Positions 1 through 7,695 of a DNA stretch of 48,580 nucleotides are shown piece by piece. The translations under genes were made by a program, and so were the position numbers. The notes under the pieces were generated by a model that saw only the letters and a list, made by a program, of their open reading frames with translations, had not been told where the DNA came from and did no database searches. Position 1 is the stretch's first letter. Every line of letters begins with the position of its first letter. This DNA is from Chitinophagales bacterium (GTDB lineage: Bacteria; Bacteroidota; Bacteroidia; Chitinophagales; JADJOU01). The stretch is from positions 1-48,580 of the forward strand of contig JAURJQ010000006.1 in assembly GCA_030832185.1 (NCBI GenBank), written 5' to 3'.

Positions 1-651
1 TCCTTCACCCTTGCTAACATCCCCCATTTTGCCCAGGCATTTTTTTTGAAACTCAGCATCGCCTACGGCCAAGACTTCATCTACTATGAGGATTTCACTC
101 TCTAGATGCGCTGCTACTGCGAAGGCGAGGCGCACGTACATGCCCGAGCTGTAGCGTTTGACTGGTGTATCGATATAAGCTTCACAGCCGCTGAAGTCTA
201 CGATCTCATCGAACTTACGCGTGATTTCGTGGCGCGTCATGCCGAGGATAGCGCCGTTTTGATAGATATTTTCTCTCCCTGTCATCTCTGGGTGAAAGCC
301 TGTGCCTACCTCGAGGAGGGAAGCAATTCTACCTTTCATCTTGACACTGCCCGTCGTAGGTAAGGTCGTTCTACTTAGTATTTTCAGTAGTGTAGATTTA
401 CCAGCACCATTTCTCCCTATTATACCGACAGCATCTCCCTGTTCTATCTCGAAGTTGATGTCTTTGAGTGCCCATACATAGTCGCTACTCGCTTTCTGCG
501 AGCGGTCATTGGCTGCACCTATCTGAGAATATGGATCTTCTTTGCCTCTGATACTTGCCCAGAATCTATTTAGGTCATGGCTCAGTGTTCCAGTACCTAT
601 CTGACCGAGGCGGTATTGTTTAGAGAGGTTTTCTACTTTTATGGCGAGCAT
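1..651 (-). CDS. Polysaccharide (O-antigen/capsule) ABC exporter ATPase, 3' part cut by window edge
   Basis: Nucleotide-binding subunit of an ABC-2 polysaccharide exporter (Wzt/TagH/RfbB type), which powers flipping of a lipid-linked glycan across the inner membrane. The frame is open from ATG at 651 to base 1 (217 codons seen), so the C-terminus is missing. Walker A GRNGAGKST lies at residues 79-87, the signature loop is YSSGM (about 167-171, the variant usual for Wzt/TagH rather than LSGGQ), and Walker B ILIVDE is at 187-192, followed by the GD of the D-loop. The partner permease is the gene at 3611-4492, but three accessory genes and G-rich repeat arrays lie between them. The start codon abuts the first repeat array directly. 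The family call is secure; the sugar exported cannot be told. Confidence 0.9.
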   Translation of the reverse strand, partial: MLAIKVENLSKQYRLGQIGTGTLSHDLNRFWASIRGKEDPYSQIGAANDRSQKASSDYVWALKDINFEIEQGDAVGIIGRNGAGKSTLLKILSRTTLPTTGSVKMKGRIASLLEVGTGFHPEMTGRENIYQNGAILGMTRHEITRKFDEIVDFSGCEAYIDTPVKRYSSGMYVRLAFAVAAHLESEILIVDEVLAVGDAEFQKKCLGKMGDVSKGEG

Positions 652-768
652 GGGAGGGTGAGGGTTGAGACTGAGGGTTGAGGTTGAGGGTTGAGGGTTG
701 AGGTTGAGAGTGAGGGTTGAGGTTAAGGGTTGAGGGTGAGGGTTGAGGTTGAGATTGAGGGTTGAGGG
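652..768. repeat. G-rich heptamer array 1 (GGGTTGA-like)
   Basis: An imperfect tandem array of GAGGGTT/GGGTTGA units with variants (GAGGTT, GAGACT, GAGAGT, TTAAGGG) fills the whole gap between the ATPase start and the stop of the four-helix-bundle gene. Runs of GGG occur every 4-14 bases on the plus strand, a spacing compatible with G-quadruplexes; plus is the template strand for the flanking minus-strand genes. Confidence 0.85.
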
Positions 769-1134
769 TTAAGTATTTGGATTCAGGGTTTTGTTGATTT
801 TATTAATCTCTAAAATGATTTCGTCTAATAGTTTAATTGCGTTTGTCACTTCAGTTTCATTAAAATAGTTCACTTTTAGTCCGTAAAGCAACTGACTTTT
901 TGTTTCGAAAGCTGATCCACGTGCATAAATGTAAAATTTCATCTTGTCTCGCCCTCCGTTTCTCCCAAATCCTTCTGCAATATTCGAAGATATACTTACT
1001 GAGGCTCTTCTTAGTTGTGAGGTTAGTCCGTAATCTTCTTTTCTTGGCAAATTTTCTGTGATTTGAAAGACCTTGTCCGCAGCGTCAATGGCTTTGTTCC
1101 AAATTGGCATCTCGGTGAAGTCTTTGTATTTCAT
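769..1134 (-). CDS. Four-helix-bundle protein, 23S rRNA-intervening-sequence (S23/TIGR02436) family
   Basis: A 121-residue, nearly all-helical protein. The landmarks of the family are visible: an N-terminal W-x-K-A-I/D-x-A stretch (residues 11-20), the central block LRRASVSISSNIAEG (about 42-56), and the G-x-x-K-F-Y-I-YARGSAFE block that follows. This family was first noticed inside 23S rRNA intervening sequences and is structurally related to the Avd accessory protein of diversity-generating retroelements; its function in isolated form is not known. No reverse transcriptase or template repeat is seen here. Both ends of the gene touch G-rich heptamer arrays: the start codon is one base or so from array 2 and the stop TAA lies at the edge of array 1. 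Confidence 0.85.
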   Translation of the reverse strand: MKYKDFTEMPIWNKAIDAADKVFQITENLPRKEDYGLTSQLRRASVSISSNIAEGFGRNGGRDKMKFYIYARGSAFETKSQLLYGLKVNYFNETEVTNAIKLLDEIILEINKINKTLNPNT

Positions 1135-1231
1135 TTTGAGGGGTGAGGGTTGAGGGTTGAGAGTGAGGGTTGAGGGTTGAGAGTGAGGGTTGAGGGTTGA
1201 GGTTGAGGGTTCAGAGTGAGGGTTGAGGGTT
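1135..1231. repeat. G-rich heptamer array 2 (GGGTTGA-like)
   Basis: The array fills the gap between the four-helix-bundle gene and the RhuM-like gene. Units are GAGGGTT with GAGAGT and GAGGTT variants. The left-hand edges of arrays 1 and 2 are alike: each ends GAGGGTTGAGGGTTAAGTATT, in which the complement of TTA supplies the stop codon of the gene to the right. Confidence 0.85.
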
Positions 1232-2063
1232 AAGTATTCAGTTTATTTACTATCAGTTGTGGCTCGATAGATAGTTTTGAAAAGGCAAACCATTTTTTTC
1301 CTAAGTCTTTCAACGATGCCCCAATGTGATAAATATCCAAATCATCAATTATTAGGAATCGATCGTGAGCTTTACCGAAAGAGATCACTTCAATGGGTTC
1401 ATATTGCTGATTAAATTTCTGAAGATCCAATTCTAATTGCTTGCTTATTTTTTGTGTGTATATCTGAGCCTTTACACCTCTTTTTCTTTTTGATAAGATT
1501 AGTAATACATCTTCGTTCACGTAATTATCAATCAAGACAAGTGAATGATTTGCTTTGCGAACAATACCCGAAACAAAATGAAATGCATCAAATATTTGTC
1601 CATCAAAGAAAATACCTTCCTTGGGAGGAAGCGTTGTTTGAATTAGCGTTTCCAGTAATTGACCTTGTTTTACTACTTGCTTTTCGATTTTTTCCACTCT
1701 TTGCTGAATGGCATAGCCTTTAAGCAGGTAATCGCGGAGTACCTTTGTTGCCCAAATTCTAAATTGAGTGCCACGCTTAGATTTTATTCTGTATCCCACG
1801 GAAATAATAACATCGAGATTGTAGTAGGCAGTATTGTATTTTTTTCCATCTACAGCAGTTGTCAAGGAATACTTGACTGCTGAAGTTTTTTCTAATTCCT
1901 TCTCTTTGAAAATATTATTGATGTGCAAACTGATATTTTGCTTAGTCGAGTTGAATAGTTCCAGCATCTGCGCTTGCGTCAGCCATACAGACTCATCTTC
2001 CACTCTTACTTCAATAAAAAAGTCTGATTGGCTATCTGGCAGGTAAGGAATAAGCTCGTGCAT
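1230..2063 (-). CDS. RhuM-family (virulence RhuM-like) protein with degenerate PLD-like C-terminus
   Basis: The protein has 277 residues. The N-terminal two fifths carry the RhuM-type pattern: VWLTQAQMLELF near residue 27, a predicted helix-turn-helix with QNISLHINNIF, then YNLDVIISVGYRIKSKRGTQFR and an RIWATKVLRDYL helix. A coiled-coil-like segment (about 120-140) follows. The C-terminus (about 150-277) resembles a phospholipase-D fold: AHDRFLIIDD then YHIGASLKDLGKKWFAF, with HDR in place of the catalytic HxK, so activity is doubtful. RhuM genes occur in pathogenicity islands and mobile regions and their biochemical role is not settled. The gene is bracketed by heptamer arrays 2 and 3, as expected for a transferred cassette. 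Confidence 0.8.
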   Translation of the reverse strand: MHELIPYLPDSQSDFFIEVRVEDESVWLTQAQMLELFNSTKQNISLHINNIFKEKELEKTSAVKYSLTTAVDGKKYNTAYYNLDVIISVGYRIKSKRGTQFRIWATKVLRDYLLKGYAIQQRVEKIEKQVVKQGQLLETLIQTTLPPKEGIFFDGQIFDAFHFVSGIVRKANHSLVLIDNYVNEDVLLILSKRKRGVKAQIYTQKISKQLELDLQKFNQQYEPIEVISFGKAHDRFLIIDDLDIYHIGASLKDLGKKWFAFSKLSIEPQLIVNKLNT

Positions 2064-2187
2064 AGGTGGGGTGAGACTGAGAGGTGAGGGTTGAGGTTGA
2101 GGTTGAGACTGAGGGTTGAGGGTTGAGACTGAGGGTTGAGGGTTGAGACTGAGGGTTGAGAGTGAGGGTTGAGGGTTGAGACCTTCT
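2064..2187. repeat. G-rich heptamer array 3 (GGGTTGA-like)
   Basis: This array separates the RhuM-like gene from the AlbA_2 gene. Units are mostly GAGGGTT alternating with GAGACT. It starts within a few bases of the RhuM-like ATG and leaves no space for an ordinary leader. Confidence 0.85.
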
Positions 2188-2213
2188 TAGACCTAAAGCT
2201 TAAGCCTTCATTC

Positions 2214-3572
2214 TTAATTTTTTACAACTTTCCAATAACCGTTTCTTGTGTTACCTATCCTTACCAAAAGCCCCATTTCTTTGATTTTTTTGATGTTATT
2301 TCTAATGTTTTTTTCGTTTATACCAATTGTTTCAGCTAATTCATGTTGGGTAATCTTATTGTTTTTTTGAATTTCCTTCAAAATGGAGATTTGATTAGTC
2401 GACAAAAAGTCTTTATTTAGGTCTTTATTTAGGTCTTTATTTAGGTCTCTATCTAGGTCTTTAAGCAAAGTGACTTGTACGCCGCCAGCATAATTTTCAA
2501 ATATGGGTTCAGGCAGTTTTGCATTCCTGAATTCTGTTACTATTTTATGGATTCCTCTGCCCCATGATTCTATGTATCCTGCCTTGAAGAAAATATCAGC
2601 GATTAATCTATTCTTGGGAATAGAAGGATGCTTTTCCTTGAGTCTATCTATATTGATTTTACTAGGTAGGCTACCCGGATTCCAAAGTATAATTTTATTT
2701 TCATAAACACTTAATTGAATATGGACGCCAGTATAGTCTCTGTGAATAATAGCATTAAGTATGGCTTCTCTCAGCGCCTCTTCAGGATACTCCAATTCCT
2801 CTATGCGCTTTATGCCTTCATAGCGGATAGGCATAGTCAGATATTTTGATTTCAATATTTCCATCACCTTTTCAGGCATTTCAAAAATATTTCCCTCGAT
2901 GACATCGTGAAATTTCAAGTCATGATGATTGTTTCCAAATTTACCTATTCTAAAGCTCACTGAACTAAAATAATGTGGAGTGTTTTTTCCGAAAAGAAGT
3001 AAAGCTGCGTTTTTTAAATTACTATTCTCACCTATTAATTTCAAATTGAACAAAACAGTCTGTAATTCATCTTCTTCTACATCCACAGACAATCTATTAA
3101 TTTTGATTGCCATCTTGATGAATTTTCTAACTGACAAAGCATCTATGTCATTAATTGTAGCTGATTCTATAGGGAGTTCGTCATAACTTTTACCCAATTT
3201 TTTGAGTATAAAATGTTGTAAATCGTTGCCGCTTAATTCCTGAACCGTACTGCCACTTCTAATGTAATAGCGACCTTTGAATGCGATAGGGCTGGGACTT
3301 GGATTTACGAAAATGGCCAGATAATATTTATTGCCTTCTTTATTGACATCTATAGCTATAGTGACACCTAAAAATTGAATAGCTTTATTCAGTATATCTT
3401 CTAAGAGTTTTTTGGAATTTTCTATCCCTACAATAGTACCTTTATCATCAACCCCTACAAACAATGTGCCTCCTTTGGAGTTTGAAAATGCGCATATATG
3501 TTTGAGAAAATCATCTTTCCAGATAGATTTAAACTCTACATTTTGATTTTCCAAAGTTTGTGATAATTTCAC
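2214..3572 (-). CDS. AlbA_2 (Schlafen-like) / HATPase_c_4 / winged-helix protein
   Basis: A 452-residue protein of the group often annotated as a putative DNA-binding or RecG-like transcriptional regulator. The N-terminal AlbA_2 domain (about 10-125) shows NVEFKSIWKDD and FSNSKGGTLFVGVDDKG. A GHKL-type ATPase-like domain (about 240-370) shows EALREAILNAIIHRDY and a GRGIHKI loop. A winged helix (about 395-450) ends GYWKVVKN. Between the last two lies an Asp-Leu-Asn-Lys tetrapeptide repeat encoded by a 12-bp tandem repeat. It resembles the gene at 4587-5942 in layout but is clearly diverged. It sits between the exporter permease and the RhuM-like gene. Proposed roles of the family (regulation or defence) are not proven. 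Confidence 0.82.
   Translation of the reverse strand: MKLSQTLENQNVEFKSIWKDDFLKHICAFSNSKGGTLFVGVDDKGTIVGIENSKKLLEDILNKAIQFLGVTIAIDVNKEGNKYYLAIFVNPSPSPIAFKGRYYIRSGSTVQELSGNDLQHFILKKLGKSYDELPIESATINDIDALSVRKFIKMAIKINRLSVDVEEDELQTVLFNLKLIGENSNLKNAALLLFGKNTPHYFSSVSFRIGKFGNNHHDLKFHDVIEGNIFEMPEKVMEILKSKYLTMPIRYEGIKRIEELEYPEEALREAILNAIIHRDYTGVHIQLSVYENKIILWNPGSLPSKINIDRLKEKHPSIPKNRLIADIFFKAGYIESWGRGIHKIVTEFRNAKLPEPIFENYAGGVQVTLLKDLDRDLNKDLNKDLNKDFLSTNQISILKEIQKNNKITQHELAETIGINEKNIRNNIKKIKEMGLLVRIGNTRNGYWKVVKN
2409..2463. repeat. 12-bp intragenic tandem repeat (DLNK linker)
   Basis: Three identical copies of GTCTTTATTTAG, one variant copy (GTCTCTATCTAG) and a 7-base partial copy lie in tandem. They encode the DLNK-type linker between the ATPase-like domain and the winged helix. 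Gain or loss of a unit would keep the frame and change only linker length. Confidence 0.9.
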
Positions 3573-3610
3573 TGCGCTCTATTAGTCTATCTGATTCATA
3601 AATCTCCCCC

Positions 3611-4492
3611 CTACACCGTATCTATAAATGTTTTTTCTGTTTTATTAAATATCAATAATCCAAGTGTGAATACAACCAATGATGAAATGAGCGAATATCC
3701 AAGCATGGCAAAATCTATATTTCCACCCAACAAACTATTTCTAAAAATTTCTATGACTGGGGATAAAGGATTATAGGCTATCCAAGTGTAGAACTTCGTA
3801 TCTCTAATCGTCTCCAGTGAATAAATCACAGGCGTGGCGTACATCAGTAGCTGCACGCCGAAGGTGATGAGGAAAATTAAATCTTTGTACTTTGCCGTCA
3901 TCGACGTGACGATCATACCGAGCCCCATGCCCAGATTGAATAATATTAAAATCAAAAATGGCAATAAGAATATAGTCCACGAAATAGAGAATTCAAACTG
4001 CCCTGTGACCACCATATAAATATAAATAGCGAAAAATAATCCGAGTTGTATTAGGAGTTTGAGCAGGTTGGATATAGCTTTAGCAGCAGGGGCTATAATT
4101 CGCGGGAAATAAACCTTGCCGAAGAGTTGTGCATTTTCTCTAAATGTAGCAGCGGTATTGTTCAAGACATCGGCGAAATAATTCCACAATACCACCCCTG
4201 ATAGATAAAATAATATTTGCGGTTTGCCATCCGTCGAAAGTTTGGCTATCTGTCCAAATACAATCATATAGACTATCGTAGTGAGTAAAGGCTGAATAAA
4301 AAACCAAAGCGGACCGAGAATCGTCTGCTTATAGAATTGTACAATTTCTCGCTTGACAAACATGCGCAGGAGGTCGCGAAATTTCCATATCTCCTTTAAA
4401 TCTATCTGAAACAAGGAAGACCGGGGTTCTATGACAAGATCCCAATAGTCATCGCTGTATTCTTTTTTTACTTCTACCTCTTCACTTCCCAT
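3611..4492 (-). CDS. Polysaccharide ABC exporter permease (Wzm/TagG type, ABC2_membrane)
   Basis: Inner-membrane subunit of the ABC-2 exporter. It has 293 residues with six hydrophobic spans and the family motif YKQTILGPLWFFIQPL (about 55-70) ahead of the first span. The C-terminal ETIRDTKFYTWIAYNPLSPVIEIFRNSLLGG is the usual amphipathic/NP-x-P block. Its ATPase partner is the gene at 1-651. The ATG used here lies inside a fragment of the antiterminator's 3' end, read in another frame, so the first few residues (MGSEEVEV) are encoded by that fragment. This suggests that the permease once followed the antiterminator directly with a short overlap. Confidence 0.92.
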   Translation of the reverse strand: MGSEEVEVKKEYSDDYWDLVIEPRSSLFQIDLKEIWKFRDLLRMFVKREIVQFYKQTILGPLWFFIQPLLTTIVYMIVFGQIAKLSTDGKPQILFYLSGVVLWNYFADVLNNTAATFRENAQLFGKVYFPRIIAPAAKAISNLLKLLIQLGLFFAIYIYMVVTGQFEFSISWTIFLLPFLILILFNLGMGLGMIVTSMTAKYKDLIFLITFGVQLLMYATPVIYSLETIRDTKFYTWIAYNPLSPVIEIFRNSLLGGNIDFAMLGYSLISSLVVFTLGLLIFNKTEKTFIDTV

Positions 4493-4563
4493 ATAAATCC
4501 TAATTCTTCTTTTATCAGCTTAATTGTGTCTTTATTGATTTTTGCTACTGCCACTAGAAGTAC
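4474..4563 (-). pseudogene. 3'-end fragment of the NusG/UpxY-like gene (copy B)
   Basis: Read on the minus strand this gives V-A-K-I-N-K-D-T-I-K-L-I-K then EELGFIWEVKR and a TAG stop. The intact antiterminator gene at 9266 ends with VELNKNTIKLV then IEDLGFVWEVKR and a stop. Only the last 30 or so codons (KOW-like part) are present. The fragment overlaps the first codons of the permease in another frame. Confidence 0.8.
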
Positions 4564-4586
4564 TTCTACAGTGTTTAGAGTTTGTC

Positions 4587-5942
4587 TTATCTGACAACTT
4601 CCCAATGACCGCCTTTGGAGGGACCGACTCGTTTAATAAATCCCATTATTTTTAAATTTTCTAAATCTCGTTGCGCTGTTCTCTCTGTGATTTCTAACAA
4701 TTCTGAAATTTGTTTTGCGGATATTTTTTTATCTCTTAATATTAGCTTGAGTATCTCTTGCGACCTTTTTTCTACGACATTTTCTACGACATTTTCTACG
4801 ACATTTTCTACGACATATGTATTCACCGCAGCATAGACTGTCACTAGAAATCCTTCTCCTTGCAGCTTAAACTCTGGCAAAGGCAAGTTTTCTTCTTTGA
4901 AATAGTTGATGATACGACCGATTCCTGAGCCATATTTTTCTATCCAGCCTAAGTTTTTAAAAAACTCAGCAATCGCTTTGTTTCGAGGGGTAGATTTATA
5001 GTTATTCTCCTTGAGATCTTGAATGCTTATGTTTTCTGGCAACCTTCCCGGATTGTAAAATTCAATTTTGTCATTAAATACTTTGACCACAGAGTCTGAA
5101 CTTGAACGATAGTCTCTATGAATAATCATATTCAATACGATTTCGCGAATCGCTTCCAATGGATACTGCCACTTCTGCACATTTTCAGCATCTCCAGTGA
5201 TGATGAGAGCCAGGTTAATATGCTTTTTGACAAAATCCAGGACTTGATCTACCTGCGTAATCAAATCCGACTGTGTACGAGCTGTATCTTTGATTGTAAT
5301 ATTATCTTGAAACCTTCCCAGCTCTATAGTTGTAGCTATAGAATGTCTTTTTTTGAACATTAAAAATGCCGCATTCGTTGGCCTTTCTTCCCGTATTAAA
5401 TCATTTTTTACTAAAAAGGATATCGGCGGCTCCGCTATCGTTTTGCCTCGACTCTTCATACTCTCCATACAATGCTGCACCAACTCTAGAGATAAATCCT
5501 CTACACTATGAATAGGGTCAGGGTAGCTATCCCAGCTGGAATTAAGAGATTGTAAATGTAGATTGGCTACCTCAGAAGCTGTTAAAACATGGTTTGAATT
5601 AGCCACTCGCTTAAAATACCTCCCTTTAAAACTGACTGGCTTTATAGGGTATTCATGAATTTTCATAACCACGATTGTCTTGTCATCTTTTTCTACAATG
5701 TCCACATCGGGAATAAGTACAGGTGTCGTTTTATTCTTGATTTCATTAATCCATTCAGAAACCGTTTCCCTTCCCATACGCAATCCCAGAATATCTCCAT
5801 TGTCCGCGACACCTATATAAACTGAGCCTCCATGAGCATTGGCAAAGGCTACTAAAGTTTCTATAGTTTCATTGCCAAAGCTAGCCTTGAACTCTACTAT
5901 CTGACTCTCGCCTAATTCTATAATAGATTGATGACTCATCAT
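4587..5942 (-). CDS. AlbA_2 (Schlafen-like) / HATPase_c_4 / winged-helix protein, second copy
   Basis: A 451-residue protein with the same architecture as the gene at 2214-3572. AlbA_2 (about 8-125) shows QIVEFKASFGN and FANAHGGSVYIGVADNGDILG. The GHKL-like part (about 235-355) shows EAIREIVLNMIIHRDYRS and YGSGIGRI. The C-terminal winged helix (about 392-450) ends GGHWEVVR. The linker before the winged helix is a Val-Val-Glu-Asn repeat from a perfect 12-bp tandem repeat. The start codon falls inside a repeat that also follows the intact antiterminator gene, so the gene seems to have been joined precisely behind an antiterminator 3' end. Function unknown; regulation or defence are guesses from the family. 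Confidence 0.82.
   Translation of the reverse strand: MMSHQSIIELGESQIVEFKASFGNETIETLVAFANAHGGSVYIGVADNGDILGLRMGRETVSEWINEIKNKTTPVLIPDVDIVEKDDKTIVVMKIHEYPIKPVSFKGRYFKRVANSNHVLTASEVANLHLQSLNSSWDSYPDPIHSVEDLSLELVQHCMESMKSRGKTIAEPPISFLVKNDLIREERPTNAAFLMFKKRHSIATTIELGRFQDNITIKDTARTQSDLITQVDQVLDFVKKHINLALIITGDAENVQKWQYPLEAIREIVLNMIIHRDYRSSSDSVVKVFNDKIEFYNPGRLPENISIQDLKENNYKSTPRNKAIAEFFKNLGWIEKYGSGIGRIINYFKEENLPLPEFKLQGEGFLVTVYAAVNTYVVENVVENVVENVVEKRSQEILKLILRDKKISAKQISELLEITERTAQRDLENLKIMGFIKRVGPSKGGHWEVVR
4769..4816. repeat. 12-bp intragenic tandem repeat (VVEN linker)
   Basis: Four perfect copies of TTTCTACGACAT encode VVEN four times, at the same place in the protein (between ATPase-like domain and winged helix) where the paralogue at 2214 carries an unrelated DLNK repeat. 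Confidence 0.95.
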
Positions 5943-5966
5943 CCTAAATGCTCGTTAAATCTAATC

Positions 5967-6043
5967 TCACCTTTTCATTTCCTATAAAAATCCTAAATCC
6001 TCTATGACCAGTTTTATCGTTTTTTTATTGAGTTTTACTACTC
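5967..6043 (-). pseudogene. 3'-end fragment of the NusG/UpxY-like gene (copy C)
   Basis: The minus strand reads V-V-K-L-N-K-K-T-I-K-L-V-I-E-D-L-G-F-L, then a TAG where the intact gene has Trp, then E-M-K-R and TGA. The similarity continues downstream past the stop to about 5930, so the whole duplicated block is about 110 bp and matches 9230-9340 at roughly 88% by hand count, without gaps. The internal stop shows that it is not functional as a gene end. Confidence 0.85.
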
Positions 6044-6096
6044 TTTACTGAATCCAATCCCAAACATTTATTTATTTTATTCACTATGCTCTTTTC

Positions 6097-7239
6097 TTAA
6101 TCCTCCCTATTCAAAAAATCTTGCAAAGAATAAACCATTATATTGTTTTTAAGAGGGTAGGCCATAGCTACCTGGGCTATGATATATACATTCGTAGGTT
6201 TTACATCCTCTATTGCGTTCCAGAACCCTATACTTAGTTTTGGAACAGAAGTTGCTTTTATCTCTATGGCTATAATATGTTGACCTTTTACAAGTATTAG
6301 ATCCAATTCATTTCCATTAGATGTGCGATAAAAATATGGACTGTAATCTTTATATTTATTTGTTATATTTTCTATGACCATGGTCTCCCATGAAAAACCA
6401 TAGGCAGGATGACTATATAAATTGTTGAAATCAACTATCCCCAATAGATTATGTAATATTCCAATATCACGAATATAGAGTTTGGGCGATTTTTGTACCC
6501 GTTTCTTTGCATTGCTATGATATGGTGCCAATCTTCGTATCATAAATGTATGCTCTAAAATATCGATATAGCTTTTAACTGTAGGGGCGCTTACTCCTAG
6601 TGATTGAGCTAATTGTTCATAATTTAATAGCTGACCATTGAGATGAGCAAGCATAGTCCACAGTCTTTTTAGATTTTCTGGAGGTATATTATAACCAAAT
6701 TGTCGGACATCCCGCTCTAAAAATGTTTTTATATAGTTCCTGAGCCATTCAGTCGAAAAATCATTATCATTTAAAAGACTTCTAGGATATCCCCCTCTGA
6801 ACCAATAATCATTGAACTCTATTTTGTCCTGAATTTCTGTCCATAAAAAAGGGGTTAGTTCATAATAAAATATTCGACCCGCCAGCGATTCGGCACTTTG
6901 TCTCAATAATTCTGGAGAGGAAGACCCTAGAATTAAAAACTTAGTACTGGGATATTGATCTACAAATCCTCTTATTTCTTTAAAAATATTGGGAGAAAAC
7001 TGAACTTCATCAAGACATATAAGCTTATTTTTATTTAATTCAAAAAAGGTATTGGCATCACTAAGAACATTCCTATCTTTTTCTAATTCTAGGTCTAGAT
7101 AGACGCTTTGAGGGTAGTTAGATATAATGTGCTTCGATAAAGTAGATTTCCCTACTTGCCTTGGACCTAATATAGCTGTCACTGGCAGTCTATCAAATTG
7201 CAAAGCAATATTATCCGCTAATTTTCTTTTTATAATCAC
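6097..7239 (-). CDS. AAA+ ATPase with DUF4143 domain (AAA_14 family)
   Basis: A 380-residue P-loop ATPase. Walker A GPRQVGKST lies near residues 25-33, Walker B LICLDEVQ near 72-79, and a sensor-like FLILGSSSPELL follows. The C-terminal DUF4143 part has a winged-helix-like segment (SLGVSAPTVKSYIDIL) and then a PD-(D/E)xK-like core: NELDLILVKG, then AIEIKAT. Members are widespread in bacteria and archaea, often in accessory regions. Their substrate is unknown; a nuclease-like end suggests a DNA-related or defence role, which is inference. It lies between antiterminator fragments C and D, forming one cassette. Confidence 0.85.
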   Translation of the reverse strand: MIIKRKLADNIALQFDRLPVTAILGPRQVGKSTLSKHIISNYPQSVYLDLELEKDRNVLSDANTFFELNKNKLICLDEVQFSPNIFKEIRGFVDQYPSTKFLILGSSSPELLRQSAESLAGRIFYYELTPFLWTEIQDKIEFNDYWFRGGYPRSLLNDNDFSTEWLRNYIKTFLERDVRQFGYNIPPENLKRLWTMLAHLNGQLLNYEQLAQSLGVSAPTVKSYIDILEHTFMIRRLAPYHSNAKKRVQKSPKLYIRDIGILHNLLGIVDFNNLYSHPAYGFSWETMVIENITNKYKDYSPYFYRTSNGNELDLILVKGQHIIAIEIKATSVPKLSIGFWNAIEDVKPTNVYIIAQVAMAYPLKNNIMVYSLQDFLNRED

Positions 7240-7344
7240 TATGCAAATAAAGCTATTTTTATGTAAATATAAATTCTTATTTTAGTTTTACATAATTAAT
7301 TCTTTTTTCTATTGCTCTTTTCACACTTTCTATTAGCAAACTTC

Positions 7345-7380
7345 CTATCTCTTCACTTCCAATATAAATTCTAAATATTT
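7345..7380 (-). pseudogene. Short 3'-end fragment of the NusG/UpxY-like gene (copy D)
   Basis: The minus strand reads K-Y-L-E-F-I-L-E-V-K-R then TAG, matching the E-D-L-G-F-V-W-E-V-K-R end of the intact gene. Weaker DNA similarity goes on to about 7395. This is the most decayed of the three broken copies. Confidence 0.65.
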
Positions 7381-7401
7381 TATAATTAGATTAAAGCTAA
7401 A

Positions 7402-7566
7402 TTAATTTTCTACTACGATCCAGTAACCCCATTTGGCAGAACCAATGCGCTGCACTATACCTAAATGTTTCAACTTACTGATATTTTCTAGAATTTTTCT
7501 CTTGGAGATTTCAATTTTTTCAGCCAACTGGTAAACAAATTATCGATCGACCAATTCATTTTTCAT
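7402..7566 (-). pseudogene. Remnant of an AlbA_2-type gene: C-terminal winged helix only
   Basis: The minus-strand frame reads KNELVDR, an in-frame TAA at 7540-7542, then QLAEKIEISKRKILENISK, a LKHLGIVQRIGSAKWGYW segment and VVEN before TAA at 7402-7404. This matches the winged-helix ends of the two AlbA_2 genes (for example RNNIKKIKEMGLLVRIG and GYWKVVKN). The rest of the gene is missing, so a third AlbA_2 gene stood here and was lost. A 34-codon open frame just upstream (7572-7676) is not recognised. Confidence 0.75.
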
Positions 7567-7695
7567 TCCACTTATCTAAAAAAAGTCCTAGTCAGGGCAT
7601 TGGGTACTCCATGTGCGTCGATATCTACGAAAAAGGGGTGCGCTAGATGGCTAGGAATGATGTGGAAGATGTTCATTATTTTATTTGTTGTTTTT

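Noticed and set aside
106-363. Plus-strand 85-codon frame inside the ABC ATPase gene
   Set aside because: It is antisense to the clear Walker-motif frame and has no protein-like features.
769-1134. Diversity-generating retroelement, because the four-helix-bundle protein is Avd-like
   Set aside because: No reverse transcriptase, template repeat or variable repeat with A-specific changes is visible in the window.
652-2187. CRISPR array as explanation for the heptamer arrays
   Set aside because: Units are 7 bp with no spacers of constant length and no cas genes; this is a simple-sequence repeat.
7572-7676. 34-codon minus-strand frame starting MNIFHIIPSHLAHPFF
   Set aside because: Coding-like but very short and without recognised similarity; treated as a possible remnant next to the AlbA_2 fragment.
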